From positions 1 to 8,901 of the forward strand of contig CATKZA010000045.1 of assembly GCA_949841235.1 (NCBI GenBank): a stretch of 8,901 nucleotides of DNA, given 5' to 3'. Shown in pieces: positions 1 through 5,840 of the stretch. Within the stretch, counting starts at the first letter, position 1. Each line of letters opens with the position of its first letter. This DNA comes from an uncultured Clostridiaceae bacterium. GTDB taxonomy: Bacteria > Bacillota > Clostridia > Lachnospirales > Lachnospiraceae. The position numbers were made by a program, and so were the translations under genes. The notes beneath the pieces were generated by a model. The model saw only the letters and a list, made by a program, of their open reading frames with translations, was not told the DNA's origin and did no database searches.

Positions 1-1331
1 TCCCCACTCTGCCATATTTTCCCCACATGGGCGCCTCTCTCCCCGCTCTCCTCTGCAAGGAGGGGAGAAAAGTCTCCCTTCCCTTCCCGAAAAATATCCT
101 GCAATCCCATTCCTTCCAGCACATCAGTCAGGACGAGATTAGATGAGACCTGGAATTTTGGCAGGGAAACCTGCACGGAATCATGTTCTCCATTCTCATT
201 TTCCCCATCTCGAGAACCAGACAGCATGCCCCTCAAGTCCTTCCGCAGCATCTCCTCCACCTCCACGCCCTCTTTCGGCAGATAGATAGACAGGCGGCTT
301 CCCGCTGACAGTTCCAAAGCAACGGATTGATACCGCTCCGCCTCCGTCACATCCCTCTCCTCAAGTCCTTTTCCCTCTCGCCATCTCTCCCCAAAGGAAA
401 CGACAGACAGCAAATCAAAACCACTTCGGGAAGTTTCCTCCCCCACCCTGCACTCCGTTGAAAGCACCTGGAAATCATTCATCCAGCTTTCCACTAATTG
501 CGCCATCTGCGCCCTCCCCCCGCTCTCGGGTTCCCGAAAGACAGATGCGCAATGATTTTCTGCCAAGACACCGACCATCTCTTCCCCGTAATCTATCCCC
601 CCTCCCAGCCAGAGAGAATGTCCCAAAACCGATTCAAATGTATTATTTCGCCAACACAGCAGACTTTGCAAACCCATACAGCGTTTTCTGGCAGCCTCCA
701 ACTTCTCCTCGCCCATAACAGACAAAATCCCCTGTCTGGTATGACCACCCCCCATCTCAGACAGCATGCCAAGAGACAGATACAGGTTTACAGGAGAAAA
801 CGCCATATTCTCTCCTTCACGATCCAGCAACGTCTGGCGAATGGATGTCTCAAAAAACTCACGCATTTTCACATCAGCCTCTATCAGCTCACTGGAGGAT
901 TGAGATTTGAACGCATCATCACCGGCAACCTTCTTCTCCTCCGCCATTCCCGGCTCCTGCTCCGTCAGTCCCGATTCCTGGTCTGTCAAATCTGAATCTT
1001 GACCAGCCAGTCCCGCATCCTGGTCAGCCGCCACCTCAAGCCCCTCAGGTCTTTCAGGTCTTTCAGGATCAGAAGCTCTCTGTATGAGAATCTTCGCCTT
1101 AGAGAGTCGCATATAGCTTTCCTCCGGCATGTTCCCATAGCTTGCCCCCAGAAAAATCACCAGCCCGGCCATGGCCGCCATGCCGCACGCCCTCATTGCA
1201 ATGCGCCTTCTATCCCGCCTCCTCTCCCTTGCCTTCTTCAATTCCCCCTTCTCAGCCAGACGCTTCCCCGCCTCCTCGATCAGGCGGTCATCAATATCTC
1301 CCAAAGCATCCCAAATCTCCCTCTCATTCAT
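1..1331 (-). CDS. Membrane-anchored serpin-domain protein, putative anti-sigma partner (partial, C-terminus beyond window)
   Basis: 443 residues are visible; the reading frame is open to the left edge. Residues 1-44 form a basic cytoplasmic segment starting MNEREIWDALGDIDDRLIEE, the style of N-terminus found on partners of clostridial ECF sigma factors. One membrane span follows (about 44-62), preceded by an arginine-rich stretch that predicts N-in/C-out. Then comes a charged linker with four heptad repeats (104-131). From about 150 the sequence reads as a serpin: NMAFSPVN at 175-182, GHT at 196-198, HSLWLGG near 238, WMNDF at 283-287, YLPKEG at 350-355, SLPKF at 389-393, then a GLQDIF...DFSPL block at 409-424. 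The reactive-centre loop and last strands lie off the window, so inhibitory capacity cannot be judged. The start overlaps the sigma gene stop by 8 bases, implying translational coupling. The serpin call is firm. The anti-sigma role is inferred from the N-terminus, topology and neighbour. Confidence 0.85.
   Translation of the reverse strand, partial: MNEREIWDALGDIDDRLIEEAGKRLAEKGELKKARERRRDRRRIAMRACGMAAMAGLVIFLGASYGNMPEESYMRLSKAKILIQRASDPERPERPEGLEVAADQDAGLAGQDSDLTDQESGLTEQEPGMAEEKKVAGDDAFKSQSSSELIEADVKMREFFETSIRQTLLDREGENMAFSPVNLYLSLGMLSEMGGGHTRQGILSVMGEEKLEAARKRCMGLQSLLCWRNNTFESVLGHSLWLGGGIDYGEEMVGVLAENHCASVFREPESGGRAQMAQLVESWMNDFQVLSTECRVGEETSRSGFDLLSVVSFGERWREGKGLEERDVTEAERYQSVALELSAGSRLSIYLPKEGVEVEEMLRKDLRGMLSGSRDGENENGEHDSVQVSLPKFQVSSNLVLTDVLEGMGLQDIFREGKGDFSPLLAEESGERGAHVGKIWQSG
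939..1022 (-). repeat. Four 21-bp in-frame repeats coding a heptapeptide linker
   Basis: Residues 104-131 of the serpin protein read QDAGLAG, QDSDLTD, QESGLTE and QEPGMAE. These are four consecutive heptads of pattern Q-[DE]-x-x-[LM]-[AT]-x with no gaps. They lie between the membrane span and the serpin domain and probably form an acidic spacer that holds the domain off the membrane. Immediately before them (about residues 87-96) is a short P-E-R repeat. Confidence 0.8.
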
Positions 1332-1881
1332 ACCATCCCTCCTGCTCCAAATAACGCCTCAGTTCCTTCCGCATGCGAAAAAGCGATGTCTTCACCGCCG
1401 AAAGGCTCACCCCATATGCCTGGGCAATCTCCTCCAAAGATGCGGCAAAATAATATCTCGCCACGAAAATCCCCCTCTTCCTCTGATTCTTTTCCATCAA
1501 GAACTTGCTAATCGCCCTCCCCAGCTCTTTCGCCTGATATGCATCTTCTACCTGATCCCCCTCTTCCGCCATCTCCCTCATTTCCTCAAACACCTCCTTC
1601 ATCTCCACATTCCTTTTCTCTGCCCGATCATATTCATACCGATTAATTGCCCGATTCCTGCAAATGCCGCAGAGGTAGGCTGTCAGGGAATTCGGCTTGC
1701 TGGGGGGAATGCTGTTCCATGCACTGAAATACGTATCATTCTCACATTCCTCAGAATCCTCTCTGTTGCGGAGAATGCGATACGCCACAGAGTAAAGCAA
1801 TCTTCCGTACTTCTTTTTCGTATGGGCAATCGCCTCTTCCCTCCTAGCCCAAAAAAGGGACACGATCCTTTCATCCTCCAT
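1324..1881 (-). CDS. ECF-type RNA polymerase sigma factor (sigma-70 family)
   Basis: 185 residues, the usual length for an extracytoplasmic-function sigma factor. Region 2 spans about residues 25-90 (KYGRLLYSVAYRILRNRED, then an AWNSIPP block and CRNRAINRYEYDRAEKR). Region 4 spans about 115-180, with a helix-turn-helix at 148-172 (SLEEIAQAYGVSLSAVKTSL). There is no region 1 or 3, as expected for this group. The start at 1881 is chosen because AAGGAG sits 7 bases upstream and family members begin with a DEqI-type sequence. An in-frame ATG at 1908 has its purine run directly abutting the codon and is less likely. It should direct core polymerase to its own promoter and to envelope-stress genes. 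The next gene, the membrane serpin, overlaps it by 8 bases and is the likely regulator. A candidate autoregulated promoter lies just upstream. Confidence 0.92.
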   Translation of the reverse strand: MEDERIVSLFWARREEAIAHTKKKYGRLLYSVAYRILRNREDSEECENDTYFSAWNSIPPSKPNSLTAYLCGICRNRAINRYEYDRAEKRNVEMKEVFEEMREMAEEGDQVEDAYQAKELGRAISKFLMEKNQRKRGIFVARYYFAASLEEIAQAYGVSLSAVKTSLFRMRKELRRYLEQEGWYE

Positions 1882-1925
1882 CTGCCCTCTCCTTCCTATG
1901 TTCTTCATCCCCCTTCATCCTATTT

Positions 1926-1951
1926 GACAGGAAACAATTAAAAAAGTTACA
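1926..1951 (-). promoter_or_regulatory. Candidate ECF-sigma promoter for the sigma/serpin operon
   Basis: Read on the minus strand, TGTAAC (1951-1946) is followed after 16 bases by TGTC (1929-1926). This resembles the TGTAAC/TGAAAC - 16 or 17 bases - CGTC/CGAC layout of Bacillus ECF promoters (SigX, SigM, SigV). Transcription would begin near 1919, leaving a leader of about 38 bases before the sigma start codon. A housekeeping-type -10 (TATAAT, 1961-1956) lies just upstream without a good -35. The operon may therefore have a basal and an autoregulated start. This is pattern inference only. Confidence 0.45.
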
Positions 1952-1975
1952 TACAATTATATAAAAAAATAGACA

Positions 1976-2044
1976 GGAAAAAAAGGTGCGAAATCTTTCC
2001 ATGCCGGCAAAAAACCTTTCCTGCAAAAACTACAATCGCACCTT
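1976..2044 (-). terminator. Rho-independent terminator after the carboxypeptidase/C39 operon
   Basis: A perfect 9-bp inverted repeat, AAGGTGCGA (minus strand, 2044-2036) and TCGCACCTT (1991-1983), is followed directly by a T run at 1984-1978. The loop is unusually long at 44 bases and contains two related TTGC...GGAAAG stretches. Its direction and place, 38 bases past the stop of the C39-like gene and before the sigma promoter, fit a terminator for the upstream operon. It also insulates the sigma operon. Confidence 0.7.
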
Positions 2045-2081
2045 ATTATGATTAAGAAAAACGCAAAAGCAGCGTCCTTCA

Positions 2082-2888
2082 CTACCGCTCACTATGGCAG
2101 CTATAGGTATATGCCCACAGATTCTTCATCTGGGGCATCAGCTGCCCCAAATTCCAGACCCTCTCGCTGTTTGAGCGACTGTTGGGGTCTTTCACCTGAA
2201 TATTCCCCTCCGCATCCATGCCTCCCAGCACGATAAAATGCCCGGCATCGGTAAAATCTCCCGGCCCCATGGTGCAGATAATGGGATGCCCCTCCTCAAG
2301 CCTTCCCCGAATCACCCCTTCCTGTAATGGCAGCTGCTCCGCCTCAAGCCCGAACCCGGCCGCCCCCTCCGTCATCAGCGACCAGGAAGAGCCAACGCCG
2401 TCGACATAATATCCCGCCCGCTCCGCCTCTCTGGCAACCTTTGCAGGCATCCATTCCTCATCCCGACGCAGACCGCACAGCACCATGCTCAAGCAAGTAG
2501 GCCCGCACCCGGTAACCCCCATGATATCACTGCCATACCGTTCCTTCCTCCACCGCCTGTCCTTCTGGAGATAGAGGGGGATTTCACCAGGCACCAGCCT
2601 ATCAGAAGTCTGCTCCTCTTCCGATAGGATTTCCATACCGCCCGTCCCCAGAAATCCCCTCACCTCTCCAAAGAATAATCTCCCCGGAACCAACAACGCT
2701 ACGACAGCCAAACATGCCAATGCAGTTCTTATAAGAAGATTTCTTTTCGTCCCTCGTTGCCATCCCTCCTTCACCTGTTCCCTCTCCTCGCATTTTCCCT
2801 CTAAATCCCTCTTCCCAAACACTCTCTCCTCTGCATGTCCCTTCTCTGAACCCCTCTTCCTAAAGTCCCTTTCCTCCACGTATTCCAT
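2082..2888 (-). CDS. Membrane-anchored C39-like (papain-fold) cysteine peptidase
   Basis: 268 residues. Residues 1-50 are a highly charged cytoplasmic tail with a 15-residue internal repeat, 51-73 a single membrane span, and about 100-262 a Peptidase_C39_2-type domain on the outside. The catalytic triad is visible: Cys128 in GCGPT, His217 in GHFIVL and Asp234 in KDPNS. The YLQKDRRW motif near 106 is the usual family opening. The substrate is unknown; members without an ABC transporter are generally uncharacterised exported peptidases. It starts 34 bases after the carboxypeptidase stop, with an AGGAGG site 6 bases from the ATG, so the two are one operon. That pairing suggests work on cell-wall peptides or surface proteins, which is inference. 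A bacteriocin-exporter leader peptidase is unlikely because there is no transporter domain. Confidence 0.85.
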   Translation of the reverse strand: MEYVEERDFRKRGSEKGHAEERVFGKRDLEGKCEEREQVKEGWQRGTKRNLLIRTALACLAVVALLVPGRLFFGEVRGFLGTGGMEILSEEEQTSDRLVPGEIPLYLQKDRRWRKERYGSDIMGVTGCGPTCLSMVLCGLRRDEEWMPAKVAREAERAGYYVDGVGSSWSLMTEGAAGFGLEAEQLPLQEGVIRGRLEEGHPIICTMGPGDFTDAGHFIVLGGMDAEGNIQVKDPNSRSNSERVWNLGQLMPQMKNLWAYTYSCHSER

Positions 2889-2922
2889 CTCAATCCTCCT
2901 CCTTTTCGTCCATCGTCACCAT

Positions 2923-3726
2923 CTATTTCTTTTCGCCCGCGCTATCGCCATCCTCTTCCAGATACTCCTCCAGGCACACGCCCCGACGGCGGATTTCCTT
3001 CGCCGCCTTCTCGCCCACGTAGCGATAATGCCAAGGTTCATTGCTGATGCCGGTAACCTCCGTCTTATCCTCAGGATACCGATGGATAAAACCATACCGA
3101 TAGCCATTGCGTTCCAGCCAGTCATACACTTCCTTCCCCTTGGAATGCACCCCGTCCGCATTGATATCCACCCCCAGCCCCAGCTGATGCTCGCTGGTTC
3201 CAGGCACTGCCACCCATTTCTTCGCCTTTCTTGTGGCCTCTGCCCTGGTACAGCCCTCCGCCTCGTACGCCCCGATCTTTTCATCCATCAGTTCCTTCTG
3301 CTTCCTTGCCGTCCGATATCCTGAAGCCACCGTGGGATAGATTCCCTGGCTCCTGGCATCGTCAAACATTTTCTGAAGAGAGGGATAGATCCGGCTGTCC
3401 ACCGATTGCCCATTGGAAAGTTCCGTCAATTCTACCTGATAATCCTCCGGCATGGGATTCCACTTGTTGACCAGAATCAACTGCCACGCCTCCTCGTCCC
3501 CTCCCCCCTCCTTTTCCTCACCCGAACCACCCGCACTGTCCCTTCCGTCTTTTGCCTTGTCAACGGAATATGGCATCACGCCCTGTCCCTCAAATGGCCA
3601 AAACTGTCCCTGTGCAAGATTGTACAGAAGAAACCCGCAGCAAAAAAATAGCACCAGCAAAATCATTCTTCCAAGCAATCTTGGAAACAGCATCCATTTC
3701 GACTGCCGACTTCGCCCACTTCTCAT
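2923..3726 (-). CDS. VanY-type D-alanyl-D-alanine carboxypeptidase (peptidase M15B), membrane anchored
   Basis: 267 residues from the chosen start. A membrane span at about 17-38 and a low-complexity acidic/glycine linker (about 60-80) precede a VanY domain at about 85-250. Signature residues are all present: SGYRT (135-139), the zinc motif S-x-H-x-x-G-x-x-x-D (SEHQLGLGVD, His180 and Asp187), and EPWHYRY with catalytic Glu230 and third zinc ligand His233. Such enzymes remove the terminal D-Ala from peptidoglycan pentapeptides outside the cell. In vancomycin resistance this reduces antibiotic binding sites. The start at 3726 has GGTGG 5 bases upstream. The in-frame ATG at 3738 (four residues longer) has its purine-rich site only 1 base away, so it is a less likely alternative. 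The gene lies downstream of a VanR-like operator and leads a two-gene operon with the C39-like peptidase. Confidence 0.93.
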   Translation of the reverse strand: MRSGRSRQSKWMLFPRLLGRMILLVLFFCCGFLLYNLAQGQFWPFEGQGVMPYSVDKAKDGRDSAGGSGEEKEGGGDEEAWQLILVNKWNPMPEDYQVELTELSNGQSVDSRIYPSLQKMFDDARSQGIYPTVASGYRTARKQKELMDEKIGAYEAEGCTRAEATRKAKKWVAVPGTSEHQLGLGVDINADGVHSKGKEVYDWLERNGYRYGFIHRYPEDKTEVTGISNEPWHYRYVGEKAAKEIRRRGVCLEEYLEEDGDSAGEKK

Positions 3727-3784
3727 ATAAACCACCATACCTTTCCAGTACCTGCAAACTTAAATGCGTTAATTCCTGCACGGC

Positions 3785-3829
3785 AAAAACCGCCCCCCGA
3801 TGCAAGTATCTTACACCGAAGGACGGTTT
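3785..3829 (-). terminator. Leader hairpin with T run: terminator of the kinase operon or attenuator
   Basis: On the minus strand AAACCGTCC (3829-3821) can pair with GGGCGGTTT (3795-3787), nine pairs including one G-T wobble. The loop is 25 bases and the 3' arm runs into TTTTT (3789-3785). It lies between the sensor kinase stop and the carboxypeptidase start, downstream of the VanR-like repeat. It could end the two-component transcript or act within the carboxypeptidase leader. Confidence 0.4.
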
Positions 3830-3845
3830 GATATTTAAAAATTCC

Positions 3846-3867
3846 CTTATGAAATTCTTACGAAATT
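3846..3867 (-). promoter_or_regulatory. Tandem 11-bp operator resembling the VanR box
   Basis: Two head-to-tail copies read AATTTCGTAAG and AATTTCATAAG on the minus strand, differing at one base. An 11-bp repeat period is the standard binding geometry of OmpR/PhoB-family regulators. The stretch TCGTAAGAATTT (3863-3852) matches 11 of 12 positions of the VanR consensus as I recall it (TCGTANGAAATT). A plausible weak -10, TTAAAT, follows 7 bases downstream (3838-3833) with no -35, as in activated promoters. It should control the carboxypeptidase/C39 operon through the response regulator encoded next door. Confidence 0.65.
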
Positions 3868-3897
3868 CTGACTTTTTACTGTCATAAGTCTAGTACA

Positions 3898-5076
3898 CTA
3901 GGCAAGAAATATGGTGAACAAAATCACCTCGTCCCGGCTCTCGCAAATCATCTCCCCGCCATGCTTCCTGACAATCTCCCTGGCAATGGCAAGTCCCAGC
4001 CCGGCTCCCCCCGTCTGGCTGCCCCTGGCGGACTCCATGCGAAAGAACTGTTCAAATATCCGCTCCGTCTTTGCCTCCGGAATCGTCTTTCCCCGATTCT
4101 CAAAGGAAATATAATGCTTCCACTCCCCAGCATTCTCCCCCTCCCTGCATGGCCTCTCCCCAGACAAGCCCTCCCAATCCTCATACGCCCCCAGGCGAAT
4201 GACCATCTCCGTATCCCCATAACTATAGTAAAAGGCATTTTTCAATAGATTGTCAAACACCCGACTCATCTTGTCCACATCCAGGGAAATCTCTACATTC
4301 TCTTGCAAATCCAGACGATAGGTAAGATTTTTCTCTTGAAACATGGGGCGAAATTCATATGCCATCTGCTCCAGCATCCTGGATACATTGACGCTGGAAC
4401 GCTCCAAGGCAATCTCCGATAGATTGAAGCGGGTAATGTCAAAAAATTCATTGATCAGCTCCTCCAGTCGCTCCGCCTTGTCAAGGGCAATGCCCAAATA
4501 CCGCTCCCGCAGGGCATCCGAAATCTCCTTCTCCTCGGAGAGCAGGGAAAGGTAGCCAATCACGGATGTGAGGGGTGTCTTCAAGTCGTGGGCCAGATAG
4601 ACAATCAAGTCCATCTTCCTCTGCTCCGCATCCATGGCCGCCCTCCTGCTATGCCTGACATTCTCCCGGATTTCATTCAGCTGCTCCTCCACCACCAGAA
4701 GTTCCGGAGGCATCCGCAATCTCTCCTCCGTGTCCTGGTAAATTAGGTTGACTCCCTCCGTAATATCATCCACATAATGAATGATCCGATAAATCATGCG
4801 ACAGCAAATAATTCCCACTCCCGCAACCAGCCACACAAAAAACAAGGAGCATAAAATCCAGGGGTTCTGATGCATGTCATGGAGCAATGGATACCAGAAA
4901 TCATCGGCGTACCAAATCTGGCTGCGCACCCAGAAATACATGATGACGGCCATTGCGCCAGTCACTGCCAGAAAAGCCAGTATCTGTCCGGAAAGCCTTT
5001 GCAGCATCTGCCCGGAAAGAGTTTTCTTCACCCTGGATTCTCTGCTCCCATTCAATTCTATTTCTTTACTCTTCAT
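3898..5076 (-). CDS. VanS-like sensor histidine kinase
   Basis: 392 residues from the ATG at 5076, which overlaps the response-regulator stop by 11 bases. An in-frame ATG 54 bases further upstream lies deep inside the regulator gene and is disfavoured. Two membrane spans (about 31-50 and 72-92) flank a short outer loop of about 20 residues. A HAMP-like linker follows, then the H box YLAHDLKTPLTSVIGYLSLL with phospho-accepting His163, the N box LLKNA (Asn280), ENRGKTIPE (326-334), and the G2 loop TGGAGLGLAI (355-364). The H box, the LDKAERLEELINEFF-type second helix and the EQFFRMESAR/TGGAGLGLAI run resemble enterococcal VanS closely. A hydrophilic insertion of about 20 residues (297-320) precedes the ENRG motif. 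It should autophosphorylate in response to an envelope signal and phosphorylate the adjacent regulator. The inducing signal cannot be read from sequence. Confidence 0.93.
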   Translation of the reverse strand: MKSKEIELNGSRESRVKKTLSGQMLQRLSGQILAFLAVTGAMAVIMYFWVRSQIWYADDFWYPLLHDMHQNPWILCSLFFVWLVAGVGIICCRMIYRIIHYVDDITEGVNLIYQDTEERLRMPPELLVVEEQLNEIRENVRHSRRAAMDAEQRKMDLIVYLAHDLKTPLTSVIGYLSLLSEEKEISDALRERYLGIALDKAERLEELINEFFDITRFNLSEIALERSSVNVSRMLEQMAYEFRPMFQEKNLTYRLDLQENVEISLDVDKMSRVFDNLLKNAFYYSYGDTEMVIRLGAYEDWEGLSGERPCREGENAGEWKHYISFENRGKTIPEAKTERIFEQFFRMESARGSQTGGAGLGLAIAREIVRKHGGEMICESRDEVILFTIFLA

Positions 5077-5773
5077 CAATCTTGTACCCCACTCCCCACA
5101 CGGTCTTGATAAATTTCGGTTTCCTGGCATTCTCCTTCAACTTCTCCCGAAGCCTGGCGATATGGGCCATCACCGTGTTATTGGAATCATAATACTTCTC
5201 CTGCCACACCGCCTCAAACAATTCCTCTGAGGAAACCACTTCCCCCCGATGGCGGCATAAATACAGCAAGATAGAAAACTCCATGGGCGTCAGGGAAACT
5301 TCCTCCCCATAGAGCAGGCAGCGGTGATTCTTCACCTCCACTTCCAACCCCCGGATATCATACCGCTCTTCCCGCACCTCCGCTTCCTGCCTTCCCGCCA
5401 GGTTATACCGCCCCGCCCTGCGAAGCTGGGCCCGAACCCTTGCCGCCACCTCCATGGGATTAAAAGGCTTGGTGATATAGTCGTCACTGCCAAGAGCCAT
5501 GCCCATAATCTTATCGCTATCCTCCACCCTGGCCGTGAGCATGATAATAGGAAAAAACCACTTCTTCCGAAGGGTCTTGCACAGGGCAAACCCATCCATA
5601 TCCGGCAGCATCACATCCAGCAGCGCCAGATCAATCACCTCTTCCTCTACCCGGCGCAATGCCTCCCCGGCATCCCGGCACACCAGGACGCGAAAGCCCT
5701 CGTTGGACAAGTATGCCTCCAGAAGTTCCCCGATCTCCTCCTCGTCATCCACCACCAAAATCGTCTCTGCCAT
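5066..5773 (-). CDS. VanR-like response regulator, OmpR/PhoB family
   Basis: 235 residues. Receiver domain about 4-118: acidic pocket Asp9/Asp10, phosphoacceptor Asp53 (LLDVMLP), Thr80 (MLTAR) and Lys102 (YITKPF). Winged-helix DNA-binding domain about 135-233, with LTPMEFSILLYL in the first helices, TVMAHIARLREKL as recognition helix and the wing ending in KTVWGVGYKID. The receiver motifs DDYITKPF and AQLRR match VanR-type proteins. The start has GGAGGG 8 bases upstream. It is co-transcribed with the kinase, and the likely target is the 11-bp tandem repeat upstream of the carboxypeptidase. No copy of that repeat was found in front of this gene, so autoregulation is not evident. Confidence 0.95.
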   Translation of the reverse strand: MAETILVVDDEEEIGELLEAYLSNEGFRVLVCRDAGEALRRVEEEVIDLALLDVMLPDMDGFALCKTLRKKWFFPIIMLTARVEDSDKIMGMALGSDDYITKPFNPMEVAARVRAQLRRAGRYNLAGRQEAEVREERYDIRGLEVEVKNHRCLLYGEEVSLTPMEFSILLYLCRHRGEVVSSEELFEAVWQEKYYDSNNTVMAHIARLREKLKENARKPKFIKTVWGVGYKIDEE

Positions 5774-5840
5774 CCTTTCACCCCTCCAGACATGCCGCCC
5801 TGCGGTATAAACAATTAAGCCACAGGTAGCACACGCATAT

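Noticed and set aside
1171..1941. 256-codon open frame on the plus strand, and similar frames at 498-995 and 999-1511
   Set aside because: They lie opposite the sigma and serpin genes, whose motifs are unmistakable. The products are compositionally odd (Pro, Ser, Leu, His rich) with no domain, as expected from the C/T-rich strand.
1924..1952. TTGACA on the plus strand as a promoter reading rightwards
   Set aside because: No -10 at acceptable spacing (TACAAT is 22 bases away) and no plausible plus-strand gene follows.
2916..3284. 122-codon minus-strand frame inside the carboxypeptidase gene
   Set aside because: It is a frame-shifted shadow of the VanY domain, Arg/Trp rich and without motifs. 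The carboxypeptidase frame holds all catalytic residues.
3590..3805. 71-codon minus-strand frame overlapping the carboxypeptidase start and leader as a small gene or leader peptide
   Set aside because: Most of it is a shadow of the carboxypeptidase N-terminus in another frame, with no convincing ribosome binding site.
5795..5805. CCGC-CCT-GCGG inverted repeat ahead of the response regulator as a terminator or operator
   Set aside because: The stem is only 4 bp with a 3-base loop and no T run, too weak to support either call.
5324..5818. 164-codon plus-strand frame opposite the response regulator
   Set aside because: It is antisense to a complete receiver/winged-helix gene and has no recognisable protein features.
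5774..5840. A VanR-like box for autoregulation of the response regulator
   Set aside because: No TCGTANGAAATT-like sequence or 11-bp repeat is visible here.
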